NCBI GenBank assembly: GCA_005408345.1
Contig: SEMN01000124.1
Location: 1-64,000 of the forward strand
Origin: Macquaria australasica
Taxonomy: Eukaryota > Chordata > Actinopteri > Centrarchiformes > Percichthyidae
DNA: 64,000 bases
Reading direction: 5' to 3'
This document shows positions 1-11,144 of this stretch, piece by piece (the first letter of the stretch is position 1; every line of letters begins with the position of its first letter). A program made the translations under genes and the position numbers. The notes beneath the pieces were generated by a model that was not told the origin of the DNA, ran no database searches, and worked only from the letters and a program-made list of their open reading frames with translations.

Positions 1-273
1 ACATCAATGCCATTACCATATCTATGCTGTATTGTGCTGCTGTATGTTCTCTTCCCTCCTGCTCTCTCTCTCCCGCTCCCCCCTTCCCCCTTCAACCCAA
101 CCGGTCGAGGCAGATGACCGCCCACCTTGAGCCTGGTTCTGCTCAAGGTTTCTACCTGTTAAAAGGGAGTTTTTCCTTGCCACCGTCGCATAGTGCTTGC
201 TCATGGTGGGAACTGTTGGGTCTTATATATGGCGCTATATAAATAAAACTGAATTGAATTCTTTGAATTGAAT
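1..273 (+). repeat. 3' end of an L2/CR1-group LINE (truncated copy)
   Basis: This is the 3' terminal part of the LINE whose near-full copy lies at 26168-31090, here in plus orientation and cut by the window start. It ends with the family's tail, a TATATAAATAAAACTGAATTGAATT-like run near 230-262. The same roughly 300-bp segment recurs at 1106, 9373, 14690 and 23186. The short open frames in it are not genes. It abuts an inverted internal piece of the same LINE at 274. Confidence 0.85.
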
Positions 274-785
274 TATTTTATCTGTTTTAAGGACTAAACC
301 TGATAAGAACTCTGAGAATTCAGATAAAAATTCAGAGTACGGTCCAGGAGCTCGGTACACTATAACAAATAGAATTGGCTGTAGGGTTTTCCAGGTTGGG
401 TGTGAAAGGCTAAGATCAAGGCTTTCGAACGAGTTATAATTTAGTTTAGGTTTAGGTTTGATTAATAGGCTTGAGTCGAAGATGGCTGCAACTCCACCTC
501 CTCGGCCTGTGCCTCAAGTAATGTGAGTATTAATGTGACTGGGTGGAGTGGATTCATTTAGGCTAACATATTCATTGTGACACAGCCAGGTTTCAGTAAG
601 ACAAAATAAATCAATATTATGATCTGATATTAGATCGTTTACTAGAACAGCTTTAGATGAGAGAGATCTGATGTTTAAGAGTCCACATTTAATTCTCCTA
701 TTTTGTTGTACTGTTGCAGTGGTGGTTTTACTTTTTATTAGGTTTTTATGTGTAACTCCTCTTCTGTTTACTTTCTTTCTGTGCA
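274..785 (-). repeat. L2/CR1-group LINE fragment, start of ORF2 (endonuclease)
   Basis: This stretch matches 29320-29822 almost base for base. On the minus strand it encodes the start of the apurinic-type endonuclease domain, including the stretch around CLTETWLC. The reading frame is open over part of it, but it has no promoter, no catalytic C-terminal part and no reverse transcriptase. It is a dead fragment lying opposite in orientation to the LINE 3' end on its left. Confidence 0.85.
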
Positions 786-1105
786 GAGTACCTTGGGCAT
801 ACCCTGGATACATTACAAAAACCACACACATAAATACACACAGAGAGACGTGCACATATATATATGTCTTTGTCTGCTAGCTGATATACTTTATTGTAGC
901 TCGGAGCTCTCCATGGCAATTTGGACGTACAGTGCTTTGTAAAGATACTCTCTACATACATACTACATTATACTACATTTCTCTCAGCCCCTGCCTCTAT
1001 GTATTTGCAAACTATGATTGTCTTGATAACCAGAATCAATGCCTTGAATCTCACAGTGGAACAGGGCCATCATTAGAACACCACTGAGGTCATTTGCTGG
1101 ATTTA
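786..1105. other. No recognisable gene
   Basis: AT-rich DNA between two LINE pieces. I see no splice-bounded exon, RNA gene or clear repeat in it. Confidence 0.5.
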
Positions 1106-1428
1106 CAATTCAATTCAGTTTTATTTATATAGCGCCATATCATAACAAAGTTATCTCAGGGCACTTTTTCGAATAGAGCAAGTCTAGACCGACTCTTTAT
1201 ATTTACAGAGACCCAACAGTTCCCACCATGAGCAAGCACTATGCGACAGTGGCAAGGAAAAACTCCCTTTTAACAGGTAGAAACCTCGAGCAGAACCAGG
1301 CTCAAGGTGGGCGGTCATCTGCCTCGACCGGGTGGGTTGAAGGGGGAAGGGGGGAGCGGGAGAGAGAGAGCAGGAGGAAAGAGAACATACAGCAGCACAA
1401 TACAGCATAGATATGGTATCAATGACAT
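1106..1428 (-). repeat. 3' end of L2/CR1-group LINE
   Basis: Minus-oriented copy of the LINE 3' terminal segment, beginning at the AATTCAATTCAGTTTTATTT tail and running to GCATAGATATGG. It is about 90 percent or more like the copies at 23186 and 26168 by eye. It is a 5'-truncated insertion. Confidence 0.85.
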
Positions 1429-2656
1429 GAAGAAAGTTTTTATTCTGCTATTACACATATATTACACATGTTGGGTTATTTAATGTAGGGAGATAGAAAT
1501 GACAGAAAATAGAATTAAATTGTTTAAAAAAATGTTTTCAAGTTTAATTTTGTGATTTAAAAAAATATTGAATGTAAATACTTAATACCATAATCTGGAC
1601 TAATGATCTCAGCATTTCTGAAGTCAAGAATACAGCCCAGTTGTGGAAGATTGGATTCAATATGATGTGATCTCATGTATCATGATACTGTACAAATGTA
1701 TTCTTAAGGCAGAAATTAAATTTGAAACCCACAAATATATATATATGACCACTGAACAGTGTGTGTGATGTCTGGACGATGAATTGGTGGGTTACAAACG
1801 CAGTATGGACATAATTCCCTACTAAATATACTATTATAATTTAATAGTAATAAGTGTGTGATGTTCATTATCATTATAATGCTTAGCCTTCTGCTATTTT
1901 TTGGTTTTGGTTTTCTAATAAATTTGACTACCCACTTAAATATGAAAACAGGAAAACACACATTGATTCAGTCTCAGTCTAAAGGTTGCTACGGAGTTCT
2001 TGACTTGTGTACAGTGACCTTAATACTTAATACACACAAACCACATAATAATCAAGTTCTTTATAAATTAAAGGTTTATACTATAAGTACCAGACATACA
2101 AATAAATGAATAAATGCAATTTATGAAATCCATACTTTATCGTGTTATTATATTGAAGGGAGATTCAATTCGTGATCTAATGCTAAATTACTTTTAGTAA
2201 TCTATAGCCTCAACCCCAATATCACAGGACAAGTAAAGTTTCACCTGGTGGTTCAGATAGCCGGGGAGAAGTCAATCTGGAAGGGAGTAGGAAGATGTTT
2301 ATTCGTGTGGGCCAGAGCTCAGCCATCCTCGGGTGTGCTCGTCCCCACTTGGCGACTCTAACATAACATCTTCACACATACTCCCACTTTGCTGGGGTGT
2401 GCAGGATTCAAAGTTTCTTCAGTTCTAAATTTTGTTGTGTTAGAACAGATGTTGAATAGTCTTTTTTCAGAAAGTTCTTGTTTCCAAAGTTGGCTGGATG
2501 AGGCAGAGGGCCTTCAGCACGTTCTGTGTGGCCTGGATGCAGCTGACGGGCAATCTTCTGGGCCCACTCTGCAAAGTCAAATGGTCAGGTCTCTGGACGC
2601 AGATAAGGGCAACAAGAGCAAAAGAGCAAGAGCAGTAAGGAGCAGTAAGGACTCAT
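1429..2656. other. No recognisable gene
   Basis: AT-rich sequence with short spurious frames. I find no conserved domain, no convincing exon and no terminal repeats. Confidence 0.5.
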
Positions 2657-3237
2657 GCTGTGTCCCAAATCGCGTACTTGCGTACTTAAACTTAGTATTT
2701 TGAGTGCATAAGTGCGTTCACACTGGTAAGTATGGCAAAATGCAGTGTACTATAAGCACCTGGATGGTGTACACAAAACGGCCAGAAGGTGGAGTGTGAA
2801 ACACTGCACACTTCTCACCCTTAACGGTCGCCATCTTGGCCAAGTAGCGGAAGGGGAGGACCACCAACGTATGAAAATGGCGGCCGAAGTTGCGATTGTT
2901 ACGGCTAAAAGTAAAAGCACGTTCATTTTTCATTCATTTTTAAAATAATTGAATTGACGTCAAGTGAGCAAACGTGCTGGCAGATATTTCGGCATGCTGC
3001 AATCGCAGTAAGTGTTGGTGATAATGCTCTGCCCGGTTGCAATCCATCATTAAAAAGAAGAAGAACAAGACGCGGTCAAAGGTTGCGATTGTCATTTCTG
3101 GTAAGCGCACAACAGCAGTATTCGATTTGGGACGACACTACCCTGTCAAAATTAACGCACCACACAAGTCAGTACATAGTGTACACAGTATACTGCATGT
3201 AAGTGTACTAACGGAAGTACGCGATTTGAGACACAGC
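2657..3237. mobile_element. MITE-like element with 27-bp terminal inverted repeats
   Basis: The left end (2657-2683, GCTGTGTCCCAAATCGCGTA...) and the reverse complement of the right end (3211-3237) agree at 25 of 27 positions. The inside has no transposase frame. I could not identify a target-site duplication, so the superfamily is open; the CTGTGTC(T/C)CAAATCGCG end resembles hAT-type non-autonomous elements of fish. Confidence 0.7.
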
Positions 3238-4727
3238 TTCAGAGTCATAGAAGAGAGTGATTTTTGGGTGTCTTCCTGTTTTGTACTCTTCTGTAAAAGG
3301 GGTGGCGATGTCTGATGTCAACGGCGCAAAACTTTACTCCACCCACCCTAGATCTATTCTATCTTAACTATTTTCTTTGTTCCAATTTCTTTTCTAAAGA
3401 CTGAATTAGGTCTAATGCTTCCATATTTAATAGCCTGGCATTCTCTGCTGCAGAACAATACCCAACACCTTATAAAGACAGTCATAGACAGTGTTAAACC
3501 AGGTTTAAATGGCAATTATACACAACATGTTATTATAACAACACACACACATATTTACCATATATGTTTGTGTATATATGTGCATATGTGTACCTATATG
3601 CACAGCAAAGTAATGAGTAAATCACAGTAAACTCAATATATACCAGGGTCCCTTTGATCACAGGGAGGTCTCTGTCTCTCTCCTAAGAGGAAAAGAAAAC
3701 AAGCGCATGCCATGTGTGCATGTGTGTTGGTGTGTGCGTGTCTGTGTGTCACAAGTTGAGAATCTGTTAACAATTCAGTGACACACAAACTTAACCCATG
3801 CACATGGATCTCTATATGTATATCCACATATATAGAAAATGAAATAAGTAAAATAGAATTACTACAGGTCATCCAGTTCTGATCTCTGCTAAAGGAATGT
3901 CAAAGAGGAGAGGGGAGATACAAGAAGTGGGCTAACACCCACATAGGCACATCTGCACTTGGAGGGTCATTGTATCAGGCAGAGTGGCATTTCAACTTAA
4001 ATCTTATTTCATTACAAGCTATGATCAATTTATTTGTTATGTAAATGCTTGTTCACATTATGTCCAATATCCTCGCAATGAAATTTGATCTTCAATGCCT
4101 TCACTGTGTCTATGTATGAGCATTTATTTTCCACTGCCAAGATGACTAAAGGCAACTGCAATAGAAATGCCAGCTCATTGGCTTTGGCATTTCAGTGCGC
4201 ACTCTGGAAGTGCCTGACAGACGAGATCCGAGCATTCTTTTCTGCTCCGTTTGCCTGTAGACTAGCTATTCATTGTCAACATGGCTGTTAGTTGCTTAGC
4301 CTATTTATAATTTTGTCCATTATAGCCGATTTTTCTGTGGTCAGGGATTGATATTTTTAATGGCTGGACCTTTCCGTTTTGGCAGATATGTATGTCTGAT
4401 GAGATTAAATTGCCTATGATCATAAGGTGATTAGGCTATTGTAGGCAACTATTATAATAATATAATAAGAATATTTATATAGCACCTTTTAAAAACAGAG
4501 TTTAGTGCTTCGACAGACAAAGCAAAAGCAGCATACCCAGAAAGCAATATAACAACAGAAAGCCAAACAGTAAAGCAAACAAAAGCAAGATAAAAATGAA
4601 TGATCAATAAATACAAATGAAAATAATTGAAACAGTAAAAGCAATAAAAAGACAATGAAGCAAAACAAAAGCAAGATTAAAAAAATAAAAAAATAAAAAT
4701 AATAATAAGGATTGGGGTGATGTGATG
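3238..4727. other. Non-coding, CA/TG-rich and AT-rich patches
   Basis: Holds (CA/TG)-rich simple sequence around 3540-3600 and 3710-3800 and an A-rich tract at 4640-4710. No gene is recognisable. Confidence 0.5.
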
Positions 4728-5330
4728 TCATCTGTTAAAACCAGTAAGAAGCCGAGCTGCTGCATTCTGAGCTAGTTGGAGGCGAAAGAGTGACTTTCGG
4801 TTTATGCCAGAAAAAAGGGAGTTGCAGTAGTTGAGTCTGGAGCAAATGAGTGCATGAATGACTTTTTCCAGGTCAGAGTGTGAAAGCATTGGTTTGATTC
4901 TGGAGATAATTCTTATTTGATGGAAGCAGGACTGGACAACTTTTTTGATCTGTGGAGCAAAGCTTAGATCTGAATCAAATAGTACTCCCAAATTTCTGGC
5001 AGTGGGCTTCACATTAGCCAATAATGGACCAAGGCCATTCTGAGTGTGACTAATCTGATTTGGGGGACTGAACAGTAAGATTTCTGATTTTGAGTTGTTG
5101 AGTTGAAGAAAATGTTGTGCCATCCAACAGTTGACATCATTGAGACAATCTAAAACAGCAGCTAGGCTTTTGGGGTCACTGGGTCTCAGGGGAAGGTATA
5201 TCTGTGTGTCGTCTGCGTAGCAATGAAAAGAGACATTATGGCGTTGGATGATTTGACCGAGTGGATGTATAGAGAATTTGACCTAAAATTGAACCTTGCG
5301 GTACACCACAGGTAATGTGAGTTGTAGAAT
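4728..5330 (-). repeat. L2/CR1-type LINE fragment, reverse transcriptase C-terminal half
   Basis: On the minus strand a YADD catalytic box followed by TQIYLP lies at about 5194-5222. Downstream is an open 131-residue frame (5123 to 4728) typical of the RT thumb and C-terminal part, with LNYCNSLFSG and QNAAARLLTG. The sequence differs from the LINE at 27-30 kb, so it is a second family. It is broken on both sides. Confidence 0.8.
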
Positions 5331-5450
5331 ATGTGTCATGATCCCAAGGACCCTTATGTGGACTTGTGTGTTATTTCCTGTTTTATTTTGAAGGTCTGTT
5401 CTTCGTTCATGGTTTTGACTTATTTCCTGTCTTTGTTCTATGTCGTACGT
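5331..5450 (+). repeat. LTR-like fragment related to the solo LTR at 14011
   Basis: Begins TGTCATGATCCCAAGGACC and stays similar for about 110 bp to the start of the solo LTR at 14011. It then passes into a different, GC-rich sequence with CCAAT-type motifs that leads into the DIRS-like region. Confidence 0.5.
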
Positions 5451-7240
5451 GCTCCGCCCTCTAACGGGCTTCGCTATTGGTTCATCCCCTCGAGGCTCCG
5501 CCTCGGCACCTGAGTCAAAGTTCATGCACTCACCGTCCAATCAGGAGGTAGTCCCTTCCCTACAAAACCCCAGTACGCGCATTGCTCGTCTCCCTTTTTC
5601 AACTCAGCAACCTGTTGTCTAGTTCAGTGAAAAATTGTCACCATCCGGTGTCGCGTCTAGTAGGCATTTTGCGCTTGGATATGGCCAGCAAGCCTTGTGT
5701 GCCTCACTGATGTCAATGGCGGACCAGCACGGTCAGAGGCATCAGAGTGAGGCCGGCACCTGCCTTGACTATCTCGCGCTCCCCCCGGAGGAGTGTGAGC
5801 GTCAGGCACGGTTTGCTGAGGCTGGTCGCTCCCTCCACGCTGGCCGGCGCTGACGGTGGCGGCTGGCGCAGGGCGTAGGCCGCCTTGACAGTACGGGTCT
5901 CCAAATGCAGACATAACAGCATCTCTGACATATTTCTTATTCGCATACACAGCTGGCGTGCGAGTCGCCGCTGCTCCGTTCGGCACACTACCCGATTATA
6001 TATTATAACCGTCTCTGAGTGTTTTCTTACTCGCACTGTACATTCTTGTAGCACTTCACATTCTGAAACACAGGTTGGTTCAGTTGTTAGCGCTGTTGGC
6101 CATGATCTTCAGCCATTAGCAGGACGGCTAATACATTGTTTGTGTGTCACTGGCTTGCTAGTCGCTGCCGTTCTGATCGGCACATCACCCAGGCAGGGAG
6201 TGTGCCGGAGAACAGCGGCGCTTATATCCGAGCATCCGCGGCTGACGCCCCGACCCATGGTGGCGAGAAGGTGTCATCGCGGGTGCATAAACTTCACACA
6301 GTGGTTTATCCACGGCTTCATAAGCGGCCTCAAGTGAGCCGCGAAACTCCAGTAGCATAGCTTGCACGGCTAGCGGTGCTGGCTGCTGCCATTTCTGGCT
6401 CTGACCCCTATTTTTGGCAGAGGCCGTCAGAGGTGAGTGCAGTCGTTCATGAACCGGACGCTAGATGATGGTCATAAAACTGTAGCAGCAGAGTGCGGTG
6501 CCAGAGGAGACATCCCTCACGTGAGTACTGTTTCACCTGGTGAGCTCTACGGTCCACAGCGGAGCTCGGTGCTTCACTTGGCCTTGATGTTAATTTTTGC
6601 CCTGTCGTCCTCAGCGATCGGTTCGCCGGGGGACGAAGCGAGGGAGGCAGCGACTTTGTTTGGGGTTCCCGCAGGTTCATAAGCGGTCTCAAGTTCAGCC
6701 GCGTAACTCCGCTAGCATGCTTGGCGGGCTTTGACCCCTCTGCTTTGACCGATGACGTCAGAGGTGAGCGCCGTGTGCAGTCGGGTATGAACCGGACGCA
6801 AGATGGCGGTCGTAACGTTGCGGCAGCAGAGTGCAAGGCTGACTTTCCTCACGTGAGTACTGTCTCTTTGGTAGAAGGAACCAGTAAACACGGAGGAGTG
6901 CGGTGGCTTCGTCCGGTCTTGATGGGGATGGTTCTCCGTCGCTCTCGGCGGTCGGTTCGCCAGTGGAGGGTGCACGGGAGGCAGCTATTTCGGTGTTAGC
7001 TTTAGCTGCGTCACAGCCCTTTCTGCCAGGGCCCCCCGTCCGTCCTTCCCCAAGGCGGGAGGGTCAGTGCGGGTGGGCCCGCTCTACTTCTTCCCGCCGA
7101 GCCCGTTGTGCTCCCTCTCACGGACCGTTACTCGACTTGGGTACGGCTGTGCAGCCCTCTCTCTGCGTGGATGGACAGAACGCTGCAGAGGGGTTACGCG
7201 TTGCAGTTTTGCCGCACACCCCCGGCGTTCGGCGGCATCC
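5451..7240 (+). mobile_element. 5' part of a DIRS-type retrotransposon with internal tandem repeats
   Basis: This GC-rich block has base composition unlike its surroundings and leads directly into a DIRS-type reverse transcriptase. It contains two diverged copies of a unit of about 340 bp (6317-6665 and 6675-7000), each with a CATAAGCGG...CTAGCAT stretch, a GTCAGAGGTGAG stretch and a CTCACGTGAGTACTG stretch. A shorter related pair sits at about 5945 and 6145. I could not read an intact Gag frame. Confidence 0.5.
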
Positions 7241-7618
7241 TGCAAACATTGCTCACCGACCCAGCAGAGACGGCGGTATTGAGGGAGGCGGTAGCCGCGC
7301 TTCTTCGGACATGGTTCCCGACTCAGAAGCGCGGACGGACGGGGTTTTTCTCCCCGTATTTTCTGGTGCCCAAGAAGTCGGGGGCTGAGGCCGTTTTTGG
7401 ACCTCCGCGAGTTGAACACGTTCATTGCGTGCAGGCCTTTTCGCATGTTGACGGTCAGGCAGCTTATGGAATGCATTCGGCCAGGTGACTGGATGACATC
7501 CATAGAGCTGACCGATGTATACTTCCATGTCCCCATCCTGCAGCGTCACAGGAAGTACCTGCGCTTCGCGATGGACGGTCAATGTTATAAGTTCGGTCGC
7601 CTTCCGTTCAGATACTAA
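7241..7618 (+). pseudogene. DIRS-type reverse transcriptase fragment
   Basis: Two overlapping plus-strand frames encode the fingers/palm start of a DIRS-class RT. The first ends in GFFSPYFLVPKKSG (near 7340-7380). The second has DLRELNTFI, DWMTSIELTDVYFHVPI and FGRLPF (7397-7618). A frameshift near 7390 separates them. The frame is then cut at 7618 by a LINE fragment. Catalytic palm motifs further downstream, the RNase H and the tyrosine recombinase are absent, so the element is dead. Confidence 0.75.
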
Positions 7619-8640
7619 GAAGGGCAGCAGACATGTATGTTAAAATCACCTAAAATAAGATTTTTTTTCATACTTGGATTTAAAATGGGATAATAACTCA
7701 GCAAACTCCTGGATAAAAACATTGTTTGGTCTGGGCGGTCTGTAGATTATTAAAATTATCACTGGATCTTTGGAGTTTAACATAAAACCAAGATGTTCAA
7801 ATGATGTAAAACTGCTATGTAAAATTGGAGTGCATTTAAACCCCCCCCCCTCCCTGAGATAACTGTCTCTATTATTGGAAGTAATAACATCATGACATAA
7901 AGATTTATTATTTAGGGATCTGATATTTAAAAGACCAAAGTTTACAGGATTATTATTAAGGGCAGGGGATAACAGAGGTTGCAGAGGGATCTGAATTAGA
8001 TTATTGTGATTAGCAGCAGCGGGGTGTGATATTGAGCATGCTGCAGGGTCTATGATAGGAAATGATAGTAGCTATAAAAGAAGGCATACCAATCCCGTTT
8101 AGGAGAGCTGAGTAGGGTGCAGAAGTAGGGGATGGTGGGGATGGTGGTGATGGCTTAACATTTCCATTTCCTACCATGCCGCTGTGTCATTGCCTCAGGC
8201 AAGAGTCCATGTTCTCATACAGCATCTGGGATCCCTCCTTTTTGGGTGGAGGCCATCGCGCTTCAGAAGGATGGGCCTCGCCCAGAACAGGTCGAAGTTG
8301 TAGGGGATCCCAGTGGCAGCACAGTAGTTTTTCAGCCAGGTGTGTAGGGCAAACAGTCTGGACCACCTCTCGATTCCTCTGTTGTAGGTGGGGATGGGGT
8401 CTGAAACAATGATCTTGTTACCAGTGTCCAGCAGTTAATTGAGGAGTGACTGAAAGTCTCATCTCTGATGTCATTAGTTCCAGTGTGGATGATTATGGTG
8501 CTGATGTTGGAGTAGTTGGTTAGGATGGTGGGGAGTCTGTGCTGAATATCCAGGATGCGGGCACCAGGGAAGCAGAGGGTCTTAGAGGGGCCGGATGAGG
8601 GGTGAAGGCGGACGTCGCGAACCATGGAGCTGCCGATGAC
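7619..8640 (-). repeat. L2-type LINE fragment: start of endonuclease plus esterase-like ORF1
   Basis: On the minus strand, 8625-8332 encodes an SGNH/GDSL-like esterase piece with the HTGTNDIRDE block, typical of ORF1 in L2/CR1-group LINEs. The 7620-8150 part corresponds to the beginning of ORF2 and is decayed. The family differs from the one at 26-31 kb. A run of ten C bases occurs at 7840. Confidence 0.7.
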
Positions 8641-9372
8641 CAGTGTTGTATTACAATTGTTTGTGCTTTGGTATTTGTAAAAAGGTGTTTTTGCTTTGGT
8701 ATTTACATTTATTATTGCCTATTTATTGATATTTATTTCATATATCATCAACTGAATCTTTTTCACCACCGTCATGTATTTGGCTGGTTACTGGTCATTG
8801 TTGTAGCAAATGTGATGATTGATTGCTTGAGTGGAGGCATCTGTGTATTTAGGCTGCACAGAGGTGAAACACTGATGATGGATACGTTCTAAAATGTGTC
8901 CGTTTCTACCTTAGGTCCTGATACTCTATCAGTTATAGAAGTGTAAAACTATATTCCAGTGCTGGTTTCTAGTTCATTGGAGCTCAGTTTAATAACAAAA
9001 GGCTGTCCGTTTATCTCTGTGTAGGCATCATGCTCAAGCACTGCATCAATCTAACTTTTGCTTTATTTCTGTTTTCTGGCTGCAGAGACAATCATGCCAG
9101 TCCACAGTGAACACCTGATGGACAACATGTGAGTCCTCAAGCAGAACTGGTGACAATACATGCTTTAAGTTCCAGTTTCTTTAACATCATGTCCGTGTGA
9201 GACTCTATCCCATGTCGAGCACCCTCTTCAGTCAAGTCTGGACTCACTGACTCATTACTCTTAATCAACCCAGGGCAAGTGGCAAATGTTTTAATTTATA
9301 TCTTGGTTTACAATGGGCTTTATGTGTTATCTCCTTTGTAGTTTTGTCTATACCAACCAACTGTAATGTGTT
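8641..9372. other. No recognisable gene
   Basis: AT-rich sequence. A short segment at 9086-9130 is bounded by an AG acceptor-like and a GTGAGT donor-like site with an open frame between, but it has no partner exon that I can find. Confidence 0.4.
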
Positions 9373-9634
9373 GTACTCCCGCTCCCCCCCCCCCCCTTCA
9401 ACCCAACCGGTCGAGGCAGATGACCGCCCACCTTGAGCCTGGTTCTGCTCAAGGTTTCTACCTGTTAAAAGGGAGTTTTCCTTGCCACTGTCGCATAGTG
9501 CTTGCTCATGGTGGGAACTGTTGGGTCTCTGTAAATATAAAGAGTCGGTCTAGACTTGCTCTATTCGAAAAAGTGCCCTGAGATAACTTTGTTATGATAT
9601 GGCGCTATATAAATAAAACAGAATTGAATTGAAT
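9373..9634 (+). repeat. 3' end of L2/CR1-group LINE
   Basis: Plus-oriented copy of the same 3' terminal segment as at 1-262. It starts at a run of C bases (9386-9396) and ends in AAATAAAACAGAATTGAATTGAA. Confidence 0.85.
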
Positions 9635-10024
9635 ACTGTATTTTTGCAATGAAATTCTGGTAACCACAGCTGCTGGTAATTTATGGTAAAGTTGAACTTT
9701 GCAATAAAATTCTGTAATATATCATACAGTTGTACTGTATATCTTTGTCACCATGTTTTTACGTTAAAGTTCTGGCAACTACAGCTGCCAGTATTTTACT
9801 GTAAATTACACAGAATCTTTTTTACAGTGCAAGCATCAGACAGCCACTCCTCCAGAAAGGTGGTGAGATGCTTGGACCGTTCTGTTACCACCTCCCTGTG
9901 CCAAGCAATCTCCCCATCCATTTCATGCCTTCCCTTTCAAAACCCCTTCCAAACTGGTATGACAGCGCAATCTCCTGGCACAACCTCCACCTACACATAC
10001 AATGCTTCACTGAAGCTCACCAGA
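9635..10024. repeat. MITE-like sequence rich in TTTACTGTAA motifs
   Basis: Contains repeated TTCTGG(T/C)AACTACAGCTG(C/C)... and ACAGTTGTACTGTA / TTTACTGTAAATTACACAG blocks at 9655-9830. These look like decayed inverted repeats of a short DNA element. No gene. Confidence 0.4.
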
Positions 10025-10400
10025 GGCCTGTACTATGAAGCAGGATTTGCGGTTAGCGAGGTAACTTCAGGTTTAACCCTGGGTTTTCAGGGTTACAACG
10101 GTGGTTCACTTCTTACCGGGGTAACATCGCCATGGTAACTTAAGCTGCATACCTAACCTGCTCCAGAGCAGGTTATGTTCAAGCAAAGCACCACCTACTG
10201 ACCAATCAACTCTCTTGGAAAATGGCATCACCATTAGAAGATCCCATGGAGCTCGGTGCATGGATCGTGAGAGGGGCTCTTTTAATGAGAGATAAAGATA
10301 AGTCAGTCCCTCCGATGAGAATCTGTCAGCTTCTTGCAAGCAAAGTCAAAGCCATTTCATTGTGCTTTTGTATTCCAATATCATCCTACAACAGAGACTG
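10025..10400 (+). mobile_element. Harbinger-type DNA transposon remnant with start of a transposase-like frame
   Basis: Begins with GGCCTGTACTATGAAGCAGG, a terminus common to fish Harbinger elements. From 10222 a plus-strand frame starts MASPLEDPMELGAWIVRGAL, resembling the N-terminus of HARBI1-type nucleases, and decays after about 45 codons. I could not find the other terminus. Confidence 0.5.
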
Positions 10401-10910
10401 ACTGAAGCACTAAAGAAGGACTTCTCAAAGTCTGGACCTCGGTCTGCATCTGGATCAAATGGCAAGTCAATCCGCACCCAGCCCGTGCCTTGTGTTGTGA
10501 ATACAATACGTTATGAAGTGTAACATCTAATATTTTGAAATACATACATACAATATTGATCAATAAAGTGACGTTGAAAATTCAGTGTAGCTGGAGATCA
10601 TTCACAGCGATCCTGTCCCCAGATGAATGTGGTTTTAATGTGGCTTATTTCTCTATCGTTGACATTGTTGTCATCGTGACGTTAACTGCTGGAAAGAGTG
10701 CTGTTTGTTGCTGCTGAGTTCACGCAGTAACGTTACACCGGAGAATTTGCTATCAGCTCCTAAATCGCAGATACAGAATGTGTCTCATTTTCTCTAGTAC
10801 ACGATTTCTCCAACTAGTGTAAATGTAGCTGTAAGAATGTCTTTGCAACAACGAGTAGCCTACCTGTAAACAGAAGGGAGGGTCTTTGCAGAACGTCTCC
10901 AATGATGTGA
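10401..10910. other. No recognisable gene
   Basis: Non-coding sequence between two DNA-transposon remnants. Nothing further is recognised. Confidence 0.4.
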
Positions 10911-11144
10911 ATGTCATTGTCAAAATTTACCAAGAAAAGAAAAGTTGACCGTAAGAAAACCAAAGAGGAGTGGACAGACAAATATGTGTTCATTTTGCCC
11001 CAATCCAGTACAAAGCCCATGTGTTTGATTTGTACAGAAACAGTCAGGATTGTGAAGAGTGGTAATTATGGTGGTAATGTAAAATGTCACTATGACACCA
11101 TGCAGAGCTATTTCAAACAGCAGTATCCACAGAATAGCAATTGA
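10911..11144 (+). pseudogene. hAT transposase N-terminal BED-finger remnant (GTF2IRD2/FAM200-like)
   Basis: A 77-residue frame contains a KKRKVD basic start, EEWTDKYVFILP and a C-x2-C plus downstream His (MCLICTETV...VKCHYDT). This is the BED-type zinc finger that opens hAT-derived proteins of the GTF2IRD2 / FAM200 group. It stops at 11144 with no catalytic core following. A four-residue insertion disturbs the usual spacing before the His. It is a dead piece of a hAT element. Confidence 0.65.

Noticed and set aside
1228..1410. A 60-residue frame (MSKHYATVARKNSLL...) present in several places and conserved.
   Set aside because: It is the antisense of the LINE 3' end; identity reflects repeat copy number, not selection for protein.
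9086..9130. Exon-like segment bounded by AG and GTGAGT.
   Set aside because: Single 40-base candidate without any partner exon or homology.
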